Below are positions 1 through 9,167 of a DNA stretch of 64,000 nucleotides, in pieces. This DNA comes from Agrococcus baldri (GTDB lineage: Bacteria; Actinomycetota; Actinomycetes; Actinomycetales; Microbacteriaceae). Positions within the stretch are counted from its first letter, which is position 1. Each line of letters begins with the position of its first letter. The notes beneath the pieces were generated by a model that saw only the letters and a program-made list of their open reading frames with translations, had not been told where the DNA came from and searched no databases. The stretch spans positions 186,001-250,000 of the forward strand of contig BJUU01000002.1 in the NCBI GenBank assembly GCA_007988785.1, written 5' to 3'. The translations under genes and the position numbers were made by a program.

Positions 1-652
1 TGGCGCCGACGACCGCAGAGTAGAGGTCGCTCAGCGTCGACGTGATCACGCGGGCGGTGAAGGTCGAAGCATTGAACGAGTGCTCGGCGTACAGCGTCAT
101 CGAGCGGTTGAACGCCTCGACGACGACGGGGTCCGCCTCCTCGCCGAAGGTGAGCCAGAGGAAGTTCGCGGCGTAGTCGAGGTCGTCGCGCGGGTCGACG
201 GGCTCGAGCCCGCGGCGGCGGCGCTGGCCGTAGGCGACGATGGCGGGCAGCGCCGCGAACAGCCGCAGGCTGCGCTCCAGGTTCTCCTTCGGCGTGCCGA
301 CGGCGTCGAGCACGTTGCCGCTGCCGGCGGTCTCGATGGCGCCGATGGCGTCGACGGCCATGCGCACCTCGTCCATCGGGTGCGAGTCGAGCGGCAGCTG
401 GTCGATCGCAGCCTTCACCGCGGGCTGGAGGGCTCGGTGCGCGCGCTCCGCGACGCGGAACTCGGCCAGCTGCTCGTCGGTCGGCAGCTCGCCGTGCCAG
501 AGCAGGTAGGCCACCGCCTCGAACGGCTGCGTCGACGCGAGCTCCTGCACCGGGTAGCCGCGGTAGAGCAGGCTGTTGGTCTCGGGGTTGACCTTGCTGA
601 TCGACGTCTCGTCGGCGACGACTCCCGCCAGCCCCTTCTTGATGTCGCTCAT
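1..652 (-). CDS. prpC: 2-methylcitrate synthase (citrate synthase family), 3' end outside the window
   Basis: It condenses propionyl-CoA with oxaloacetate to 2-methylcitrate, the entry step of the methylcitrate cycle. About 217 N-terminal residues are visible. They begin MSDIKKGLAGVVADETSISK and continue with LYRGYPVQEL and YLLWHGELPT, typical of the methylcitrate and citrate synthase type II N-terminal domain; the C-terminal catalytic domain lies beyond the window. The ATG overlaps the prpB stop by four bases (ATGA), so it is the last visible gene of a coupled prpD-prpB-prpC operon. Assignment as methylcitrate rather than housekeeping citrate synthase rests on the neighbours. Confidence 0.9.
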   Translation of the reverse strand, partial: MSDIKKGLAGVVADETSISKVNPETNSLLYRGYPVQELASTQPFEAVAYLLWHGELPTDEQLAEFRVAERAHRALQPAVKAAIDQLPLDSHPMDEVRMAVDAIGAIETAGSGNVLDAVGTPKENLERSLRLFAALPAIVAYGQRRRRGLEPVDPRDDLDYAANFLWLTFGEEADPVVVEAFNRSMTLYAEHSFNASTFTARVITSTLSDLYSAVVGA

Positions 653-1557
653 GCTCGCTCCTTCGTGACGGTGAAATTGAAGACGCCGGAGTCGAAGCGG
701 TTGTACTCCTCGTAGTCCAGCAGGTCGTAGAGGTCGGCGCGGTGCTGCATCTCGTCGAGCCGGCCCGTGAGGTGGCCCTCGTCGATGAGCGTGTCGAGCG
801 CGCGGTCGGCCGAGCCCATCGCCATGCGCAGCAGCGACACCGGCCAGATGACGATGTTGACGCCGACCCCCGCCAGCTGCTCGACCGAGAAGAGCTCGGA
901 CTTCCCGAACTCCGTCATGTTGGCGAGGATCGGCACGTCCACCGCCTCGCGGATCGCCGCGAACTCCTCCAACGAGCGCATCGCCTCCGGGAAGATCGCG
1001 TCGGCCCCGGCATCCACCAGCGCCTTCGCGCGGTCCTTCGCCGCATCGAGCCCGTCGACCGCGGCGATGTCGGTGCGCGCCATGACGAGGAAGTGCTCGT
1101 CACGCCGTGCTTCGACGGCGGCGCGGATGCGCTTGATCGCCGTGCTCTCGTCGACCACGGCCTTGCCGTCGAGATGGCCGCAGCGCTTCGGGTTGATCTG
1201 ATCCTCGATGTGGGCGCCCGCGAGCCCGGCGTCCTCGAGCGTCTGGATCGTGCGCGCCACGTTCATCGGCTCGCCGAAGCCGGTGTCGGCGTCGATGATC
1301 GCCGGCAGCTCGGTGACGCGGGCGATCTGCTGGCCACGGCCTGCGACCTCGGTCAGCGTCGTCAGCCCGATGTCGGGCAGCCCCAGATCGGCGCTCAGCA
1401 CGGCACCCGAGATGTAGACGCCCTCGAATCCCTTGCGCTCGATGAGCCTGGCGCTCAGCGGGTTGAACGCCCCCGGGAAGCGCAGGATCTCGCCGGTCGC
1501 GAGTCGCTCGCGGAAGGCGCGCCGCTTCTCGTGCGCCGGCGTCTGCGAGTGCAGCAT
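649..1557 (-). CDS. prpB: 2-methylisocitrate lyase
   Basis: It cleaves 2-methylisocitrate to pyruvate and succinate in propionate catabolism, in the cytoplasm. The 302-residue protein is full length for the isocitrate lyase/PEP mutase superfamily. It carries the signature KRCGH at residues 124-128, with catalytic Cys126, and the Mg-binding DADTG at 89-93. Its ATG shares one base with the prpD stop (TGATG), and its own stop overlaps the prpC start. The start is fixed by that coupling and by the family N-terminus. Confidence 0.96.
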   Translation of the reverse strand: MLHSQTPAHEKRRAFRERLATGEILRFPGAFNPLSARLIERKGFEGVYISGAVLSADLGLPDIGLTTLTEVAGRGQQIARVTELPAIIDADTGFGEPMNVARTIQTLEDAGLAGAHIEDQINPKRCGHLDGKAVVDESTAIKRIRAAVEARRDEHFLVMARTDIAAVDGLDAAKDRAKALVDAGADAIFPEAMRSLEEFAAIREAVDVPILANMTEFGKSELFSVEQLAGVGVNIVIWPVSLLRMAMGSADRALDTLIDEGHLTGRLDEMQHRADLYDLLDYEEYNRFDSGVFNFTVTKERA

Positions 1558-3080
1558 CAGAAGAGCCCCTTCGGTGCCGCGGCCAGGTCGAGCAGGTCGG
1601 CCTTCGCCACGATGTTGAGCTCGCGGACCTCATCCGCCGAGAGCTCCGGCAGCCGCTGCACGAGCTCGAGGAAGCGCTCGATCTCGGCCTCCTCGAGCAC
1701 GGGCTCCGCGAGCATCCGGAACTTCTTGATGTACTGCTCGCGAGCGAACGGGCGCGCGCCGAGCGGGTGCGCATCCGCCACCGCGATCTCGTCGACCAGC
1801 TTCGTGCCGTCCTGCAGCTCGATCTCCACGCGGCCGCCGAAGGCCTTCTCCGCCGGGTCCTCCGAGTGGTAGCGGCGCGTCCACTCGGCGTCCTCGGCAG
1901 TGGTGACCTTGTTCCACAGCTCGACGGTGTCGGCGCGGCCGGCGCGCTCGGGCGTGTACGAGTCGACGTGGTGCCAGCCGCCGTCCTGCAGCGCGACAGT
2001 GAAGATGTACGGGATCGAGTGGTCGAGCGTCTCCCGCGAGGCCGTCGGGTCGTACTTCTGCGGGTCGTTCGCGCCCGAGCCGATCACGGTGTGCGTGTGG
2101 TGGCTCGTGTGGATGACGATCGCCTTGACGTTGCTCGCGTCGGCGAGCTCCGGGTGCTCGCCGTGCAGCTTGCGGGCGAGGTCGATGAGCGCCTGCGCCT
2201 GGTACTCGGCCGAGTGCTCCTTCGTGTAGCTGTCGAGGATCGCGCGCTTCGGCTCGCCCTTGGCGGGCAGCGGCACCTGGTAGCTGGCGCCCGGGCCGTC
2301 GAGCATCCAGGCGATCACGCCGTCCTCGCCCTCGTAGATCGGCGACGGCGACGTCTGCCCGCGCATGGCGCGATCGACGGCTTCGACGGCCATCTTGCCG
2401 GCGAAGGCGGGCGCGTGCGCCTTCCAGGTCGAGATCTCGCCCTTGCGGCTCTGGCGCGTGGCGGTCGTGGTGTGCAGGCCCTGGGCGATCGCCTGGTAGA
2501 TCGTCGCCGTGTCGAGGCCGAGCAGCGTGCCGATGCCTGCGGATGCGGAGGGTCCGATGTGCGCGACGTGGTCGATCTTGTGCTTGTGCAGGCAGATGGC
2601 GCGCACCAGGCTCATCTGGATCTCGTAGCCGGTCGCGATGGCACGCACGAGCGCGCGGCCGTCCGAGCCGACGTGCTGCGCGACGGCGAGGATCGGGGGG
2701 ATGTTGTCACCGGGGTGCGAGTACTCGGCGGCGAGGAAGGTGTCGTGGTAGTCGAGCTCGCGAACGGCGACGCCGTTGGCCCATGCGGCCCACTCGGGGC
2801 TGGACCTCTCGGCCGCGAGGCCGAAGATCGAGGCGCCCCGGCCGCCGGTCGAGACGGGGTGCGCGAGCGCCTGTGCGCGGGAGGCGACGATCGGGTCGCG
2901 CGTCAGCGAGGCCGCCGCGACCGAGGCGTTGTCGATGACGCGGTTGATGATCATGTCGACGACCTCGGGCTCGGCCTCCACCGGGTCGGCGGCGACCTCG
3001 GCGAGCTTCCAGGCGAGCTGCTCCTCGCGGGGCAGATCCTCTTCGCTGCGGTACACGCGGACGGGGTGCAGGACGGTCAT
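1557..3080 (-). CDS. prpD: 2-methylcitrate dehydratase (MmgE/PrpD family)
   Basis: It dehydrates 2-methylcitrate to 2-methyl-cis-aconitate. The 507-residue protein starts [12 protein letters not shown] and contains the MmgE/PrpD hallmark [18 protein letters not shown] near residue 110, then repeated alpha-helical segments. The open frame continues far upstream, but that extension is antisense to or out of frame with the GntR gene and has no family similarity. The chosen ATG overlaps the GntR stop (ATGA), giving tight translational coupling. It is second in the regulator-prpD-prpB-prpC order. Confidence 0.95.
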   Translation of the reverse strand: MTVLHPVRVYRSEEDLPREEQLAWKLAEVAADPVEAEPEVVDMIINRVIDNASVAAASLTRDPIVASRAQALAHPVSTGGRGASIFGLAAERSSPEWAAWANGVAVRELDYHDTFLAAEYSHPGDNIPPILAVAQHVGSDGRALVRAIATGYEIQMSLVRAICLHKHKIDHVAHIGPSASAGIGTLLGLDTATIYQAIAQGLHTTTATRQSRKGEISTWKAHAPAFAGKMAVEAVDRAMRGQTSPSPIYEGEDGVIAWMLDGPGASYQVPLPAKGEPKRAILDSYTKEHSAEYQAQALIDLARKLHGEHPELADASNVKAIVIHTSHHTHTVIGSGANDPQKYDPTASRETLDHSIPYIFTVALQDGGWHHVDSYTPERAGRADTVELWNKVTTAEDAEWTRRYHSEDPAEKAFGGRVEIELQDGTKLVDEIAVADAHPLGARPFAREQYIKKFRMLAEPVLEEAEIERFLELVQRLPELSADEVRELNIVAKADLLDLAAAPKGLF

Positions 3081-3787
3081 GATGTTCCTTTGCTTCGCGG
3101 GGAGCTCGAGCCGGCGCGCGCGGCCTTCGCCGCGACGTCGGCGGGCAGGGAATCGAGGATGTTCCGGAGCGCGTTGTGCAGGTGCACGTGCGTCGCGTGG
3201 GCGGCCAGGTCGCCGTTGCGGTCGGCGAGGGCCTCCGCGATGAGTCGATGCTCGGCGACCGACTCGGCCAGCCTGGTCGGCTGGTCGCGGGCGAGGCGGC
3301 GGACACGGACCAGGTGGGTGCGCACCGTGCGGAGGGCGGCTGCCAGGTAGGTGTTGTCCGCGCCCGCGTCGAGCGCCAGGTCGAATCGCGCGATGAGGGC
3401 GTAGTACGCGTCGCGACCGGCATCGCCATCGAGCTGCACGCGAGCGAACTCCTCGGCGAGCGTGGCGAACGCCGCAGCGTCCCCCCGCTGGGCTGCGAGC
3501 CGGGCAGCGGATTCCTCGAGCGCGCGTCGCAGCTCGAAGAGCTCGCGGATGTTGTCGGCGTCGACAGCGGTGACGACCATCACTCGCGGAGACTGCTGCT
3601 CGACCAAGCCGTCGGCGACCAGCTTCCTGATGGCTTCGCGCAGCGGGGTGCGGCTGACGCCGAGGCGGGCAGCCTGCTCGACCTCGCCGAGCACGGCACC
3701 CGCAGGAAGCCCGCCCGACTGGATCTCGTCGAGCAGCGTTGCGTATGCGCGATCGCTCGCCTTCGCGCTCTCCCCGATGATGCTCAC
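3077..3787 (-). CDS. GntR/FCD-family regulator of the methylcitrate operon
   Basis: This is a probable local ligand-responsive repressor of the prp genes. The N-terminal winged helix runs through about residues 10-75 and includes [15 protein letters not shown]. An all-helical FCD effector domain follows, with histidines in AEHRLI and [14 protein letters not shown] suited to metal or carboxylate binding. I chose the GTG (VSIIGES) at 3787. An in-frame ATG at 3856 would place the N-terminus inside a paired operator-like repeat at 3796-3855. It is the first gene of the operon and overlaps prpD by four bases, so it probably autoregulates. A 2-methylcitrate or propionyl-CoA-derived ligand is inference. 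Confidence 0.85.
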   Translation of the reverse strand: MSIIGESAKASDRAYATLLDEIQSGGLPAGAVLGEVEQAARLGVSRTPLREAIRKLVADGLVEQQSPRVMVVTAVDADNIRELFELRRALEESAARLAAQRGDAAAFATLAEEFARVQLDGDAGRDAYYALIARFDLALDAGADNTYLAAALRTVRTHLVRVRRLARDQPTRLAESVAEHRLIAEALADRNGDLAAHATHVHLHNALRNILDSLPADVAAKAARAGSSSPRSKGTS

Positions 3788-3795
3788 GCGGCGAG

Positions 3796-3855
3796 TGTAT
3801 GCATAATCGCGACCGAGCACCACAACTGTGCGCACATTTCGCGATTGCGTATACA
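3796..3855. promoter_or_regulatory. Paired inverted operator-like repeats upstream of the prp operon
   Basis: A 16-base element, TGTATGCATAATCGCG, lies at 3796-3811 on the plus strand. A related copy, TGTATACGCAATCGCG, lies at 3840-3855 on the minus strand. They match at 13 of 16 positions, face each other, and are 28 bp apart. Each holds an AT-rich core (TATGCATA, GTATAC) of the kind bound by FCD-type GntR dimers. The position just upstream of the regulator start suggests autoregulation. Confidence 0.5.
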
Positions 3856-3901
3856 TAGCGCTGCGCGTCGACGGTCATCGCGCAGATCCCTGGGCTGAGG
3901 C

Positions 3902-4207
3902 TCAGCCGATGACGCCGTCGCCCTCGTATCCGACGACGACGCGCGACTCCAGCAGCGGGATGATCTGCATCTTGGCGATCGACGCGAAGTGGGCGCTCTC
4001 GCGGTGCGCGGTGAACGCATCCGCGTCGTCGTAGATCTCGACGATGGTGAACACGTGGGGCCGCTCGAGATCGCGCGCGATCGAGTACGAGATGTTGCCG
4101 GGCTCCTGCCGGCTGGCCTGCGCGAGCCACGGCAGCAGCTGCGCCACCTGGTCGGCGGTGTCGGGCTTGGCGGTGTAGGTCGCGATGGCGACGTAGTGGC
4201 GGGTCAC
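3902..4207 (-). CDS. Putative antibiotic biosynthesis monooxygenase (ABM) fold protein
   Basis: This 101-residue protein has the features of the ABM/YgiN dimeric ferredoxin-like fold: an initial strand [11 protein letters not shown], a helix with [21 protein letters not shown], then a strand [21 protein letters not shown]. Such proteins oxidise quinols or act as small heme-free oxygenases, but many have no known substrate. The GTG start overlaps the upstream gene by four bases (GTGA), so the two are cotranscribed. No substrate can be assigned from sequence. Confidence 0.75.
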   Translation of the reverse strand: MTRHYVAIATYTAKPDTADQVAQLLPWLAQASRQEPGNISYSIARDLERPHVFTIVEIYDDADAFTAHRESAHFASIAKMQIIPLLESRVVVGYEGDGVIG

Positions 4208-4647
4208 GCGGGCTCCTCCAAGGGGGCACCGCACTCGCGGCACTCTGCCGCCGCCGGCACGAGCATGAAGCAGCTCGAGCACGTCACCTCGCGCAGCTGC
4301 GGCCGCGGTGCTGCGGGCGCTGGCGAGCGGGGCGCCGATCGCGTGCTCGACCGCGGCGCGCTGCGCCGTGCCCGCTCGACCGTCGGCCGCACGCAGCGCG
4401 CCGCGGGCGTCGCCTCGCCGCGCGACTCGGCGTCGCCGGTGACGCGCTCGAGCACCCGCCCGATCCACTCGCCGACCGGCGGCCGCGTGGTGACGCCGGT
4501 CGCCGCCTGGATGCGCTCGGCCAGCTGCTGCTCGGTGATCGTCGCACCCTCGCGCCCGACCTCGAGCAGCGCATCGCGGGCGGCCGGCCACCACAGCGCC
4601 AGCGCGTCGGACTGCGAGACGTACGTGCCGTCGGCGCGGTCGGGCAT
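4204..4647 (-). CDS. Hypothetical protein with C-terminal zinc ribbon
   Basis: The 147-residue protein has an N-terminal helical segment (about 1-70, including [19 protein letters not shown]), a low-complexity Arg/Ser/Pro/Ala linker (about 85-115) and a C-terminal four-cysteine ribbon. The ribbon has CSSC and CREC pairs about 14 residues apart, so one zinc ion is likely bound. It is coupled to the downstream ABM-fold gene. I do not recognise a named family. The ribbon may mediate protein or nucleic-acid contacts. Confidence 0.65.
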   Translation of the reverse strand: MPDRADGTYVSQSDALALWWPAARDALLEVGREGATITEQQLAERIQAATGVTTRPPVGEWIGRVLERVTGDAESRGEATPAARCVRPTVERARRSAPRSSTRSAPRSPAPAAPRPQLREVTCSSCFMLVPAAAECRECGAPLEEPA

Positions 4648-4722
4648 CGTCCGGTCCTCCTCGGTGTCGGTTCCACTGCCAGCCTACGAGCCGGTGCCGG
4701 AGCGGGCGAGCCGCTGCGAGGC

Positions 4723-5571
4723 TCAGCGGCGAGCCGGCGACAGCCGGCTCGAGATGTCGCGCAGCTCGCGCGCCAGCTGCTCGACGCGACGCACGAGCTC
4801 GGGATCCGGCTCCGACACTGCCGCCTCGGCGCGCCGCGCATCGATGTCGAACACCACCCGATCGGCACGATGCCAGGTCGAGAAGTACTCCACCGGGCTG
4901 CCGCCGTCGTCGACGCTCGTGCCCTCGAGCAGCAGCAGGGGGTCGCCGGGCGACAGCGACAGCTCGGTCGCCAGCTGCTCCGATGCGGGCACCGCGCGGA
5001 TCTGCCGATGGCCTGCCGTCACCGGCACGCCGAAGCGCTCGGCGAGCACGGCGTGCAGCGAGGCATCCCGCAGCTCCGCAGCAGTCAGCCCCTCGACGAG
5101 CGTCGCGGGCAGCCAGGTGTGGATGACGGCGATCGCCTCGCCATCGGCGAAGCGCCGCCGACGGAGCGAGACCAGCCTCGCCGTGCCGAGCGCCTCCTCG
5201 GCGCGCGCATCGCGATCCTCGCCGAGCGACAGCACCTCGGTGCCGACCGAGCCCGCGTTCGTCGACAGCTGCGCCGACAGCCCCGTCATGCGCTGCACGT
5301 GGCGGTGATGCTCGTGATGCGGGGCGACGACGCTGCCTCGCCCGCGGCCGCGCAGCACGAGGCCGTCGGCCGTCATGCCCGCCATGGCCTGCCGCACGAC
5401 CGAGCGGGAGATGCCGAACTTCTGCTGGATCGCGGCCTCGGTCGGCAGCTGCGAGCCCGGCGCCAGCGTGCCGTCGGCGATGCCGGCGCGCAGCAGCTCG
5501 CTCAGCTGGACGTGCAGCGGCTCGGGTCTCGCCGGATCGACGGCATCAGCGGCGACCGCATCGATCCACAT
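4723..5571 (-). CDS. GntR/HutC-family (UTRA) transcriptional regulator
   Basis: The N-terminal winged helix (about residues 18-80, with FGISRSVVRQAMAGM) is followed by a UTRA sensor domain (about 100-250, with RRRRFADGEAIAVIHTWLP and PVEYFSTWHRADR). The 282-residue length is slightly above the family norm because of a charged C-terminal tail with coiled-coil character. It lies 41 bp downstream of the PdxA-family gene in the same direction. It is therefore the last gene of the four-carbon sugar-acid operon and its probable controller. The effector is likely a sugar acid or its phosphate, by inference. Confidence 0.88.
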   Translation of the reverse strand: MWIDAVAADAVDPARPEPLHVQLSELLRAGIADGTLAPGSQLPTEAAIQQKFGISRSVVRQAMAGMTADGLVLRGRGRGSVVAPHHEHHRHVQRMTGLSAQLSTNAGSVGTEVLSLGEDRDARAEEALGTARLVSLRRRRFADGEAIAVIHTWLPATLVEGLTAAELRDASLHAVLAERFGVPVTAGHRQIRAVPASEQLATELSLSPGDPLLLLEGTSVDDGGSPVEYFSTWHRADRVVFDIDARRAEAAVSEPDPELVRRVEQLARELRDISSRLSPARR

Positions 5572-5612
5572 GCATGACCTCCGCTCCGATCGCCCGCGTC
5601 AGCGTACCGCTC

Positions 5613-6653
5613 TCAGGCGCCCGTCTCGGGCTCGGCCTGCGCCGCGCTCCAGACGTGCTCCCACCCCGGCGCCAGCGTGGCGGCGCGCTCGAGCGAGAGC
5701 ACCAGGCTCGCCTCGCGCGCGATGCCCTGGCCCGCGATGTCGAACGCGGTGCCGTGGTCGACCGACACGCGCACGACGGGCAGCCCGACCGTGATGTTCA
5801 CGCCGTCGTCGCCGTACACCGCCTTGAAGGGGGCGTGGCCCTGGTCGTGGTAGCAGACGACAGCCAGGTTGAACTTGCCGCGCACCGCAGCGGGGATGAG
5901 CGCGTCGCCCGGCAGCGGGCCGACCGCGTTGAGCCCCTCCTCGCGGGCCGCCGCCACCGCCGGCTGCAGGATGTCGGCGTCCTCGTCGCCGAAGATGCGG
6001 TTCTCGCCCGCGTGTGGGTTGAGGCCCGCGAGGCCGATGCGCTCATCCGGCTTGCCCATCGAGCGCGCGAAGGCGCCCGCGAGCCGCAGCACGCTCAGCG
6101 TGCGCTCGAAGGTGATGTCCTCGATCGCCTGCCGCATCGACACGTGCGTGGTGAGGTGGAAGAAGTACAGCTCGCCCGCGGAGAGCACGAGCGAGTAGTT
6201 CTTGACCCCGAACTCGTGCGCGAGCAGCTCGGTGTGCCCGGGGAAGCCGTGGCCGCCCGCGTGCATCGCGGCCTTGTTGAGCGGCGCCGTCACGATGCCG
6301 TCGACCTCGCCCTCGCGGGCCAGCCGGCATGCCTCGACCACGAAGCGGTAGGCGCCGTCGCCGGCCACCGGGCTCAGCTCGCCGAGCTCGACGCCCTCGA
6401 GCGAGGGTCCGGTCTGGATCAGCTCGATCGTGCCCGGCGTGTTCGTCGCGTCGGCGACCGAGGCGATGACGCGCACCGCATCCGGGGCGCCGCCGACGCT
6501 GACGACGCCTCGCCGCATCGCCCACTCGTCGCCGATCACGACCGGCACGCAGCGCGTGCGCAGGTCGTCATGGCCGAGCAGCGACTTGGCGGTGATCTCC
6601 GGGCCGATGCCGGCCACGTCACCGAGGGTGAGCGCGAGTCTGGGGAGCGTCAT
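5613..6653 (-). CDS. PdxA-family 4-phospho-threonate/erythronate dehydrogenase
   Basis: This NAD-dependent oxidative decarboxylase belongs to the 4-hydroxythreonine-4-phosphate dehydrogenase family (346 aa). Family motifs include TLGDVAGIGPEIT at the N-terminus, TAPLNKAAMHAGGHGFPGHTE mid-protein (metal-ligand histidines) and CYHDQGHAPFKA near residue 270. I set the start at 6653, because the ORF's earlier ATG adds eleven atypical residues. The DUF1537 kinase next door makes a PdxA2-like role (oxidising 4-phospho-D-threonate or -erythronate to dihydroxyacetone phosphate) more likely than vitamin B6 synthesis. That pathway is known from characterised DtnK/PdxA2 pairs. Confidence 0.88.
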   Translation of the reverse strand: MTLPRLALTLGDVAGIGPEITAKSLLGHDDLRTRCVPVVIGDEWAMRRGVVSVGGAPDAVRVIASVADATNTPGTIELIQTGPSLEGVELGELSPVAGDGAYRFVVEACRLAREGEVDGIVTAPLNKAAMHAGGHGFPGHTELLAHEFGVKNYSLVLSAGELYFFHLTTHVSMRQAIEDITFERTLSVLRLAGAFARSMGKPDERIGLAGLNPHAGENRIFGDEDADILQPAVAAAREEGLNAVGPLPGDALIPAAVRGKFNLAVVCYHDQGHAPFKAVYGDDGVNITVGLPVVRVSVDHGTAFDIAGQGIAREASLVLSLERAATLAPGWEHVWSAAQAEPETGA

Positions 6654-6705
6654 GTGCGGATCCTTGCTACTGGGTCGGCGGTGCACGTGCTGCCGCCGGG
6701 TTCGA

Positions 6706-7983
6706 TCATGGGTGGAGGAGTTCCTGGACGATGCCGGTCACCGAGGTGATCTCGCCGAAGCCGCCGGCCTTCGTGACGACCATCGCGCCGTCGGCCGTGC
6801 CGCCCTCGAGGACGCCCAGCGGGATGCCCTCGCGGATCGCGTCGCGGATCAGCAGCGACGTCGTGCCGAGCCGGCCGAGCACCGCGCGGGCGCCCTCGCC
6901 GCCGAGCAGCATCACCGCATCCACCTCGGCACGGTCGAAGACCTGCGCCGTGATGGTCGCGAGGCTCTCGGCCACGCGCTCCGCGGTCGACGGCGCACCG
7001 GTCTCCTGCGACGGGCGCTCGAGCGGCGAGGCCACCACGACGACCTCCGGCAGCTCCGGCGACGCATCGAGCTGCTGCTGCGCCCACGCGGCGATCGCCT
7101 GGGGCCGCAGCACGTCGTCCAGCGATGGGGCGAGCCGGCGGACGCGATCCGCCGGCAGCGCCTGCAGCAGGTGCTCGGCCTGCGCGCGCGACACCTCGTG
7201 GAGCGAGCTCACGACGACGACGATGCGGCGGATGCTGCGCTCGTCGTCCGTGCGCGACGCCCGGGCCGCAGACCACACGTGCGACATCGCCGCGGCGAGT
7301 CCGGCCGCGCCGACGGGGATCGCGCGCGGCCCGAGCAGGGCGACGGCCTCGGCGAGCCGGGCGAGATCGGCGTCGGCGACCGCGTCGACCACGACCGTCC
7401 GCCCGCCGGCACCGGCGGCCTCGAGCATCGCCGCGTTCGACGCCGCGGACTCGGCGCCGAGCCGCAGCGCGACGCTGCCCGGCAGCAGCTCCGAGAACGC
7501 GCTCGTCGTCACCGGCGTGACGGGGTCGGTGCCCGCCGGGCCCGTGTGCACGCCGGCGCCGTGCACCAGGAGCTCGCCGGCCTCGACCGTGCGCCCCATC
7601 GCGGGATACGCGGGGCACACGACGGCGAAGGCGCCCGGATGCTCGCTCGACCAGGCATCGAGCGCGCCGCGGAGCTGCCCGAGCACCGAGCCCCGCATGG
7701 TGGAGTCGATCTTGACGAAGATGCGCCGCGCGCCCGCCTCGCGCAGGCCGGTCACCGCCTCGGCGGTCGACGCGCGGGCGTCCTCCTGGCTCTGCGCCCT
7801 GGCGTCGGTGACGACCGCGACGACCGACCCGAACGCCGCGCCGCCGTCGCGCGTCGGTGCCAGCGTCAGCCGCGCCTGCCAGCCGTCGCGGGCGAACTGG
7901 ACGGCGGAGTCGGTCGCTCCCGTCAGGTCATCGGCGGCGATGCCCGCTGGGACCGCACGCGCGACCGTGAACTGCTGCCGCAT
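6706..7983 (-). CDS. Four-carbon acid sugar kinase (DUF1537 family, DtnK/OtnK-like)
   Basis: It is an ATP-dependent kinase for D-threonate, D-erythronate or related acids, 425 aa. The N-terminal substrate domain shows AADDLTGATDSAVQF near residue 20 and KIDSTMRGSVLGQL near 100. The C-terminal nucleotide domain shows LLGGEGARAVLGRLG and AMVVTKAGGFG near the end, the usual family signature. It sits between the permease (3 bp away) and the PdxA-family gene, giving import, phosphorylation and oxidation in order. Exact substrate stereochemistry cannot be read from sequence. Confidence 0.9.
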   Translation of the reverse strand: MRQQFTVARAVPAGIAADDLTGATDSAVQFARDGWQARLTLAPTRDGGAAFGSVVAVVTDARAQSQEDARASTAEAVTGLREAGARRIFVKIDSTMRGSVLGQLRGALDAWSSEHPGAFAVVCPAYPAMGRTVEAGELLVHGAGVHTGPAGTDPVTPVTTSAFSELLPGSVALRLGAESAASNAAMLEAAGAGGRTVVVDAVADADLARLAEAVALLGPRAIPVGAAGLAAAMSHVWSAARASRTDDERSIRRIVVVVSSLHEVSRAQAEHLLQALPADRVRRLAPSLDDVLRPQAIAAWAQQQLDASPELPEVVVVASPLERPSQETGAPSTAERVAESLATITAQVFDRAEVDAVMLLGGEGARAVLGRLGTTSLLIRDAIREGIPLGVLEGGTADGAMVVTKAGGFGEITSVTGIVQELLHP

Positions 7984-7986
7984 CCG

Positions 7987-9015
7987 TCACACCGTCTTCG
8001 ACTCGGCGATCTCCCCGCCGGCGCCCGCCTCGGGCTCGGATTCGACCAGCCCTCCCTGCCGCTTGAGCACCCACGCGGCCAGCAGCGGCGCCAGGACCGC
8101 GGAGACGAGCACCGCCGAGGCGACCTGCGCGGTCGCGACCTCCATGTAGGGCGCGAAGCTCGGGTCGGCGGCGGCGATGATCGCCGGCGTCGCGATGGCG
8201 TTGCCGGCGGTCGTCGCCGAGGCGATGCCGATGCCCGACTGCTTGCCGCGGCGCAGGATCCACCGGTAGCCGAAGTAGGCGAAGGTGCCGGTGACGAGCA
8301 CGGCAACGACGCCGACGAGCAGGCCGGTGAGGCCGCCGGTGACCACGTTGCCGAGGTTGATGCCGGTGCCCAGCGCGAAGGCGAAGAACGGGATGACGAT
8401 GTTGGGGACCGGACGCATGATCTCGGTCCAGCGCGCGTCGAGGTTGCCGACGATCACGCCCGCGAGCAGCGGGATGACCGCTGCGAGCAGGAGCGTGAAG
8501 GGGATGTCGGCGAGGCCGGCGGCGCCCAGGAACAGCATGGAGAAGAAGGGGCCGTCGTTGATGGCGGAGGCCATGTAGGCGCCGCGGTCGGTGTTGTTCC
8601 CGTAGCGGCCGGTGAAGGCCAGCCAGAGGCCGCCGTTGCTGTTGTCCATGATGACGATGAGCGCCAGGATCGAGACGCCGAGCACGCCGTCGAGGCCGGT
8701 GAAGCTGCCGAGGATGACGACGAGCGTCGCGGGGATGATCGACTTCGTCAGCAGGATGGTGCCGGTCGTCGCCAGCACCGGGCCGGAGGTCTTGAGCGTG
8801 ATCTGCATGCCGGTCGCGAAGATCAGCACGCCGATGAGCGGCAGGGCGCTGTCCTTGAACAGCGCGGTGGTGAAGTTGCCCATCTCCAGGAAGGCCGGGA
8901 AGAAGGTGCCGACGATCGATCCCAGGATCAGCGGGATCAGCATGAGCCCGCCGGGGATCTTGTTCATGCCGTCGAACAGGGGGACGCGACTCTTGATCTG
9001 CGATTCGGCTGCCAT
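7987..9015 (-). CDS. KdgT-family sugar-acid permease (2-keto-3-deoxygluconate permease type)
   Basis: The 342-residue membrane protein has about ten hydrophobic segments. Family landmarks are IPGGLMLIPLILG near the N-terminus, IVIMDNSNGGLWLAF near residue 130 and GIASATTAGNAIATPAIIAA near residue 260. I chose the ATG at 9015, preceded by AGGAG seven bases upstream; the longer frame lacks support. It leads the DUF1537 kinase/PdxA operon, so it probably imports a threonate- or erythronate-like acid instead of, or besides, ketodeoxygluconate. Use of a KdgT transporter with this kinase pair is notable. Confidence 0.9.
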   Translation of the reverse strand: MAAESQIKSRVPLFDGMNKIPGGLMLIPLILGSIVGTFFPAFLEMGNFTTALFKDSALPLIGVLIFATGMQITLKTSGPVLATTGTILLTKSIIPATLVVILGSFTGLDGVLGVSILALIVIMDNSNGGLWLAFTGRYGNNTDRGAYMASAINDGPFFSMLFLGAAGLADIPFTLLLAAVIPLLAGVIVGNLDARWTEIMRPVPNIVIPFFAFALGTGINLGNVVTGGLTGLLVGVVAVLVTGTFAYFGYRWILRRGKQSGIGIASATTAGNAIATPAIIAAADPSFAPYMEVATAQVASAVLVSAVLAPLLAAWVLKRQGGLVESEPEAGAGGEIAESKTV

Positions 9016-9067
9016 GGCGAATCTCCTACCTGGGTGACTGGGGCGACTCTGGCCCACGTGCTGGAAA

Positions 9068-9118
9068 GTACCTACTTAGAGTACCTACACAGCGTACGGC
9101 CTGCGGGACGCCTGTCAA
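9068..9118 (-). promoter_or_regulatory. Promoter and direct-repeat operator of the sugar-acid operon
   Basis: On the minus strand a consensus -35 TTGACA (9113-9118) is followed by a 16-bp spacer and TACGCT (9091-9096). Two identical 8-mers, GTAGGTAC, lie at 9081-9088 and 9068-9075, 13 bp apart, immediately downstream of the -10. A bound regulator would block transcription start. GT and AC ends are typical of GntR-family half-sites, so the UTRA regulator at the end of the operon is the obvious candidate. Confidence 0.65.
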
Positions 9119-9167
9119 GCGCCGCCGCGATCGCGCCAGCTCGAGCGCGCGAGCCATAGGCTCAGGC

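Noticed and set aside
1557-4229. 890-residue fusion-like frame
   Set aside because: The N-terminal 380 residues are out-of-frame over the GntR and ABM genes. The true prpD start overlaps the GntR stop.
6430-9159. 909-residue open frame on the plus strand
   Set aside because: It is the GC-rich antisense shadow of the PdxA/DUF1537/KdgT genes, with Arg/His/Asp-rich low-complexity composition and no ribosome site.
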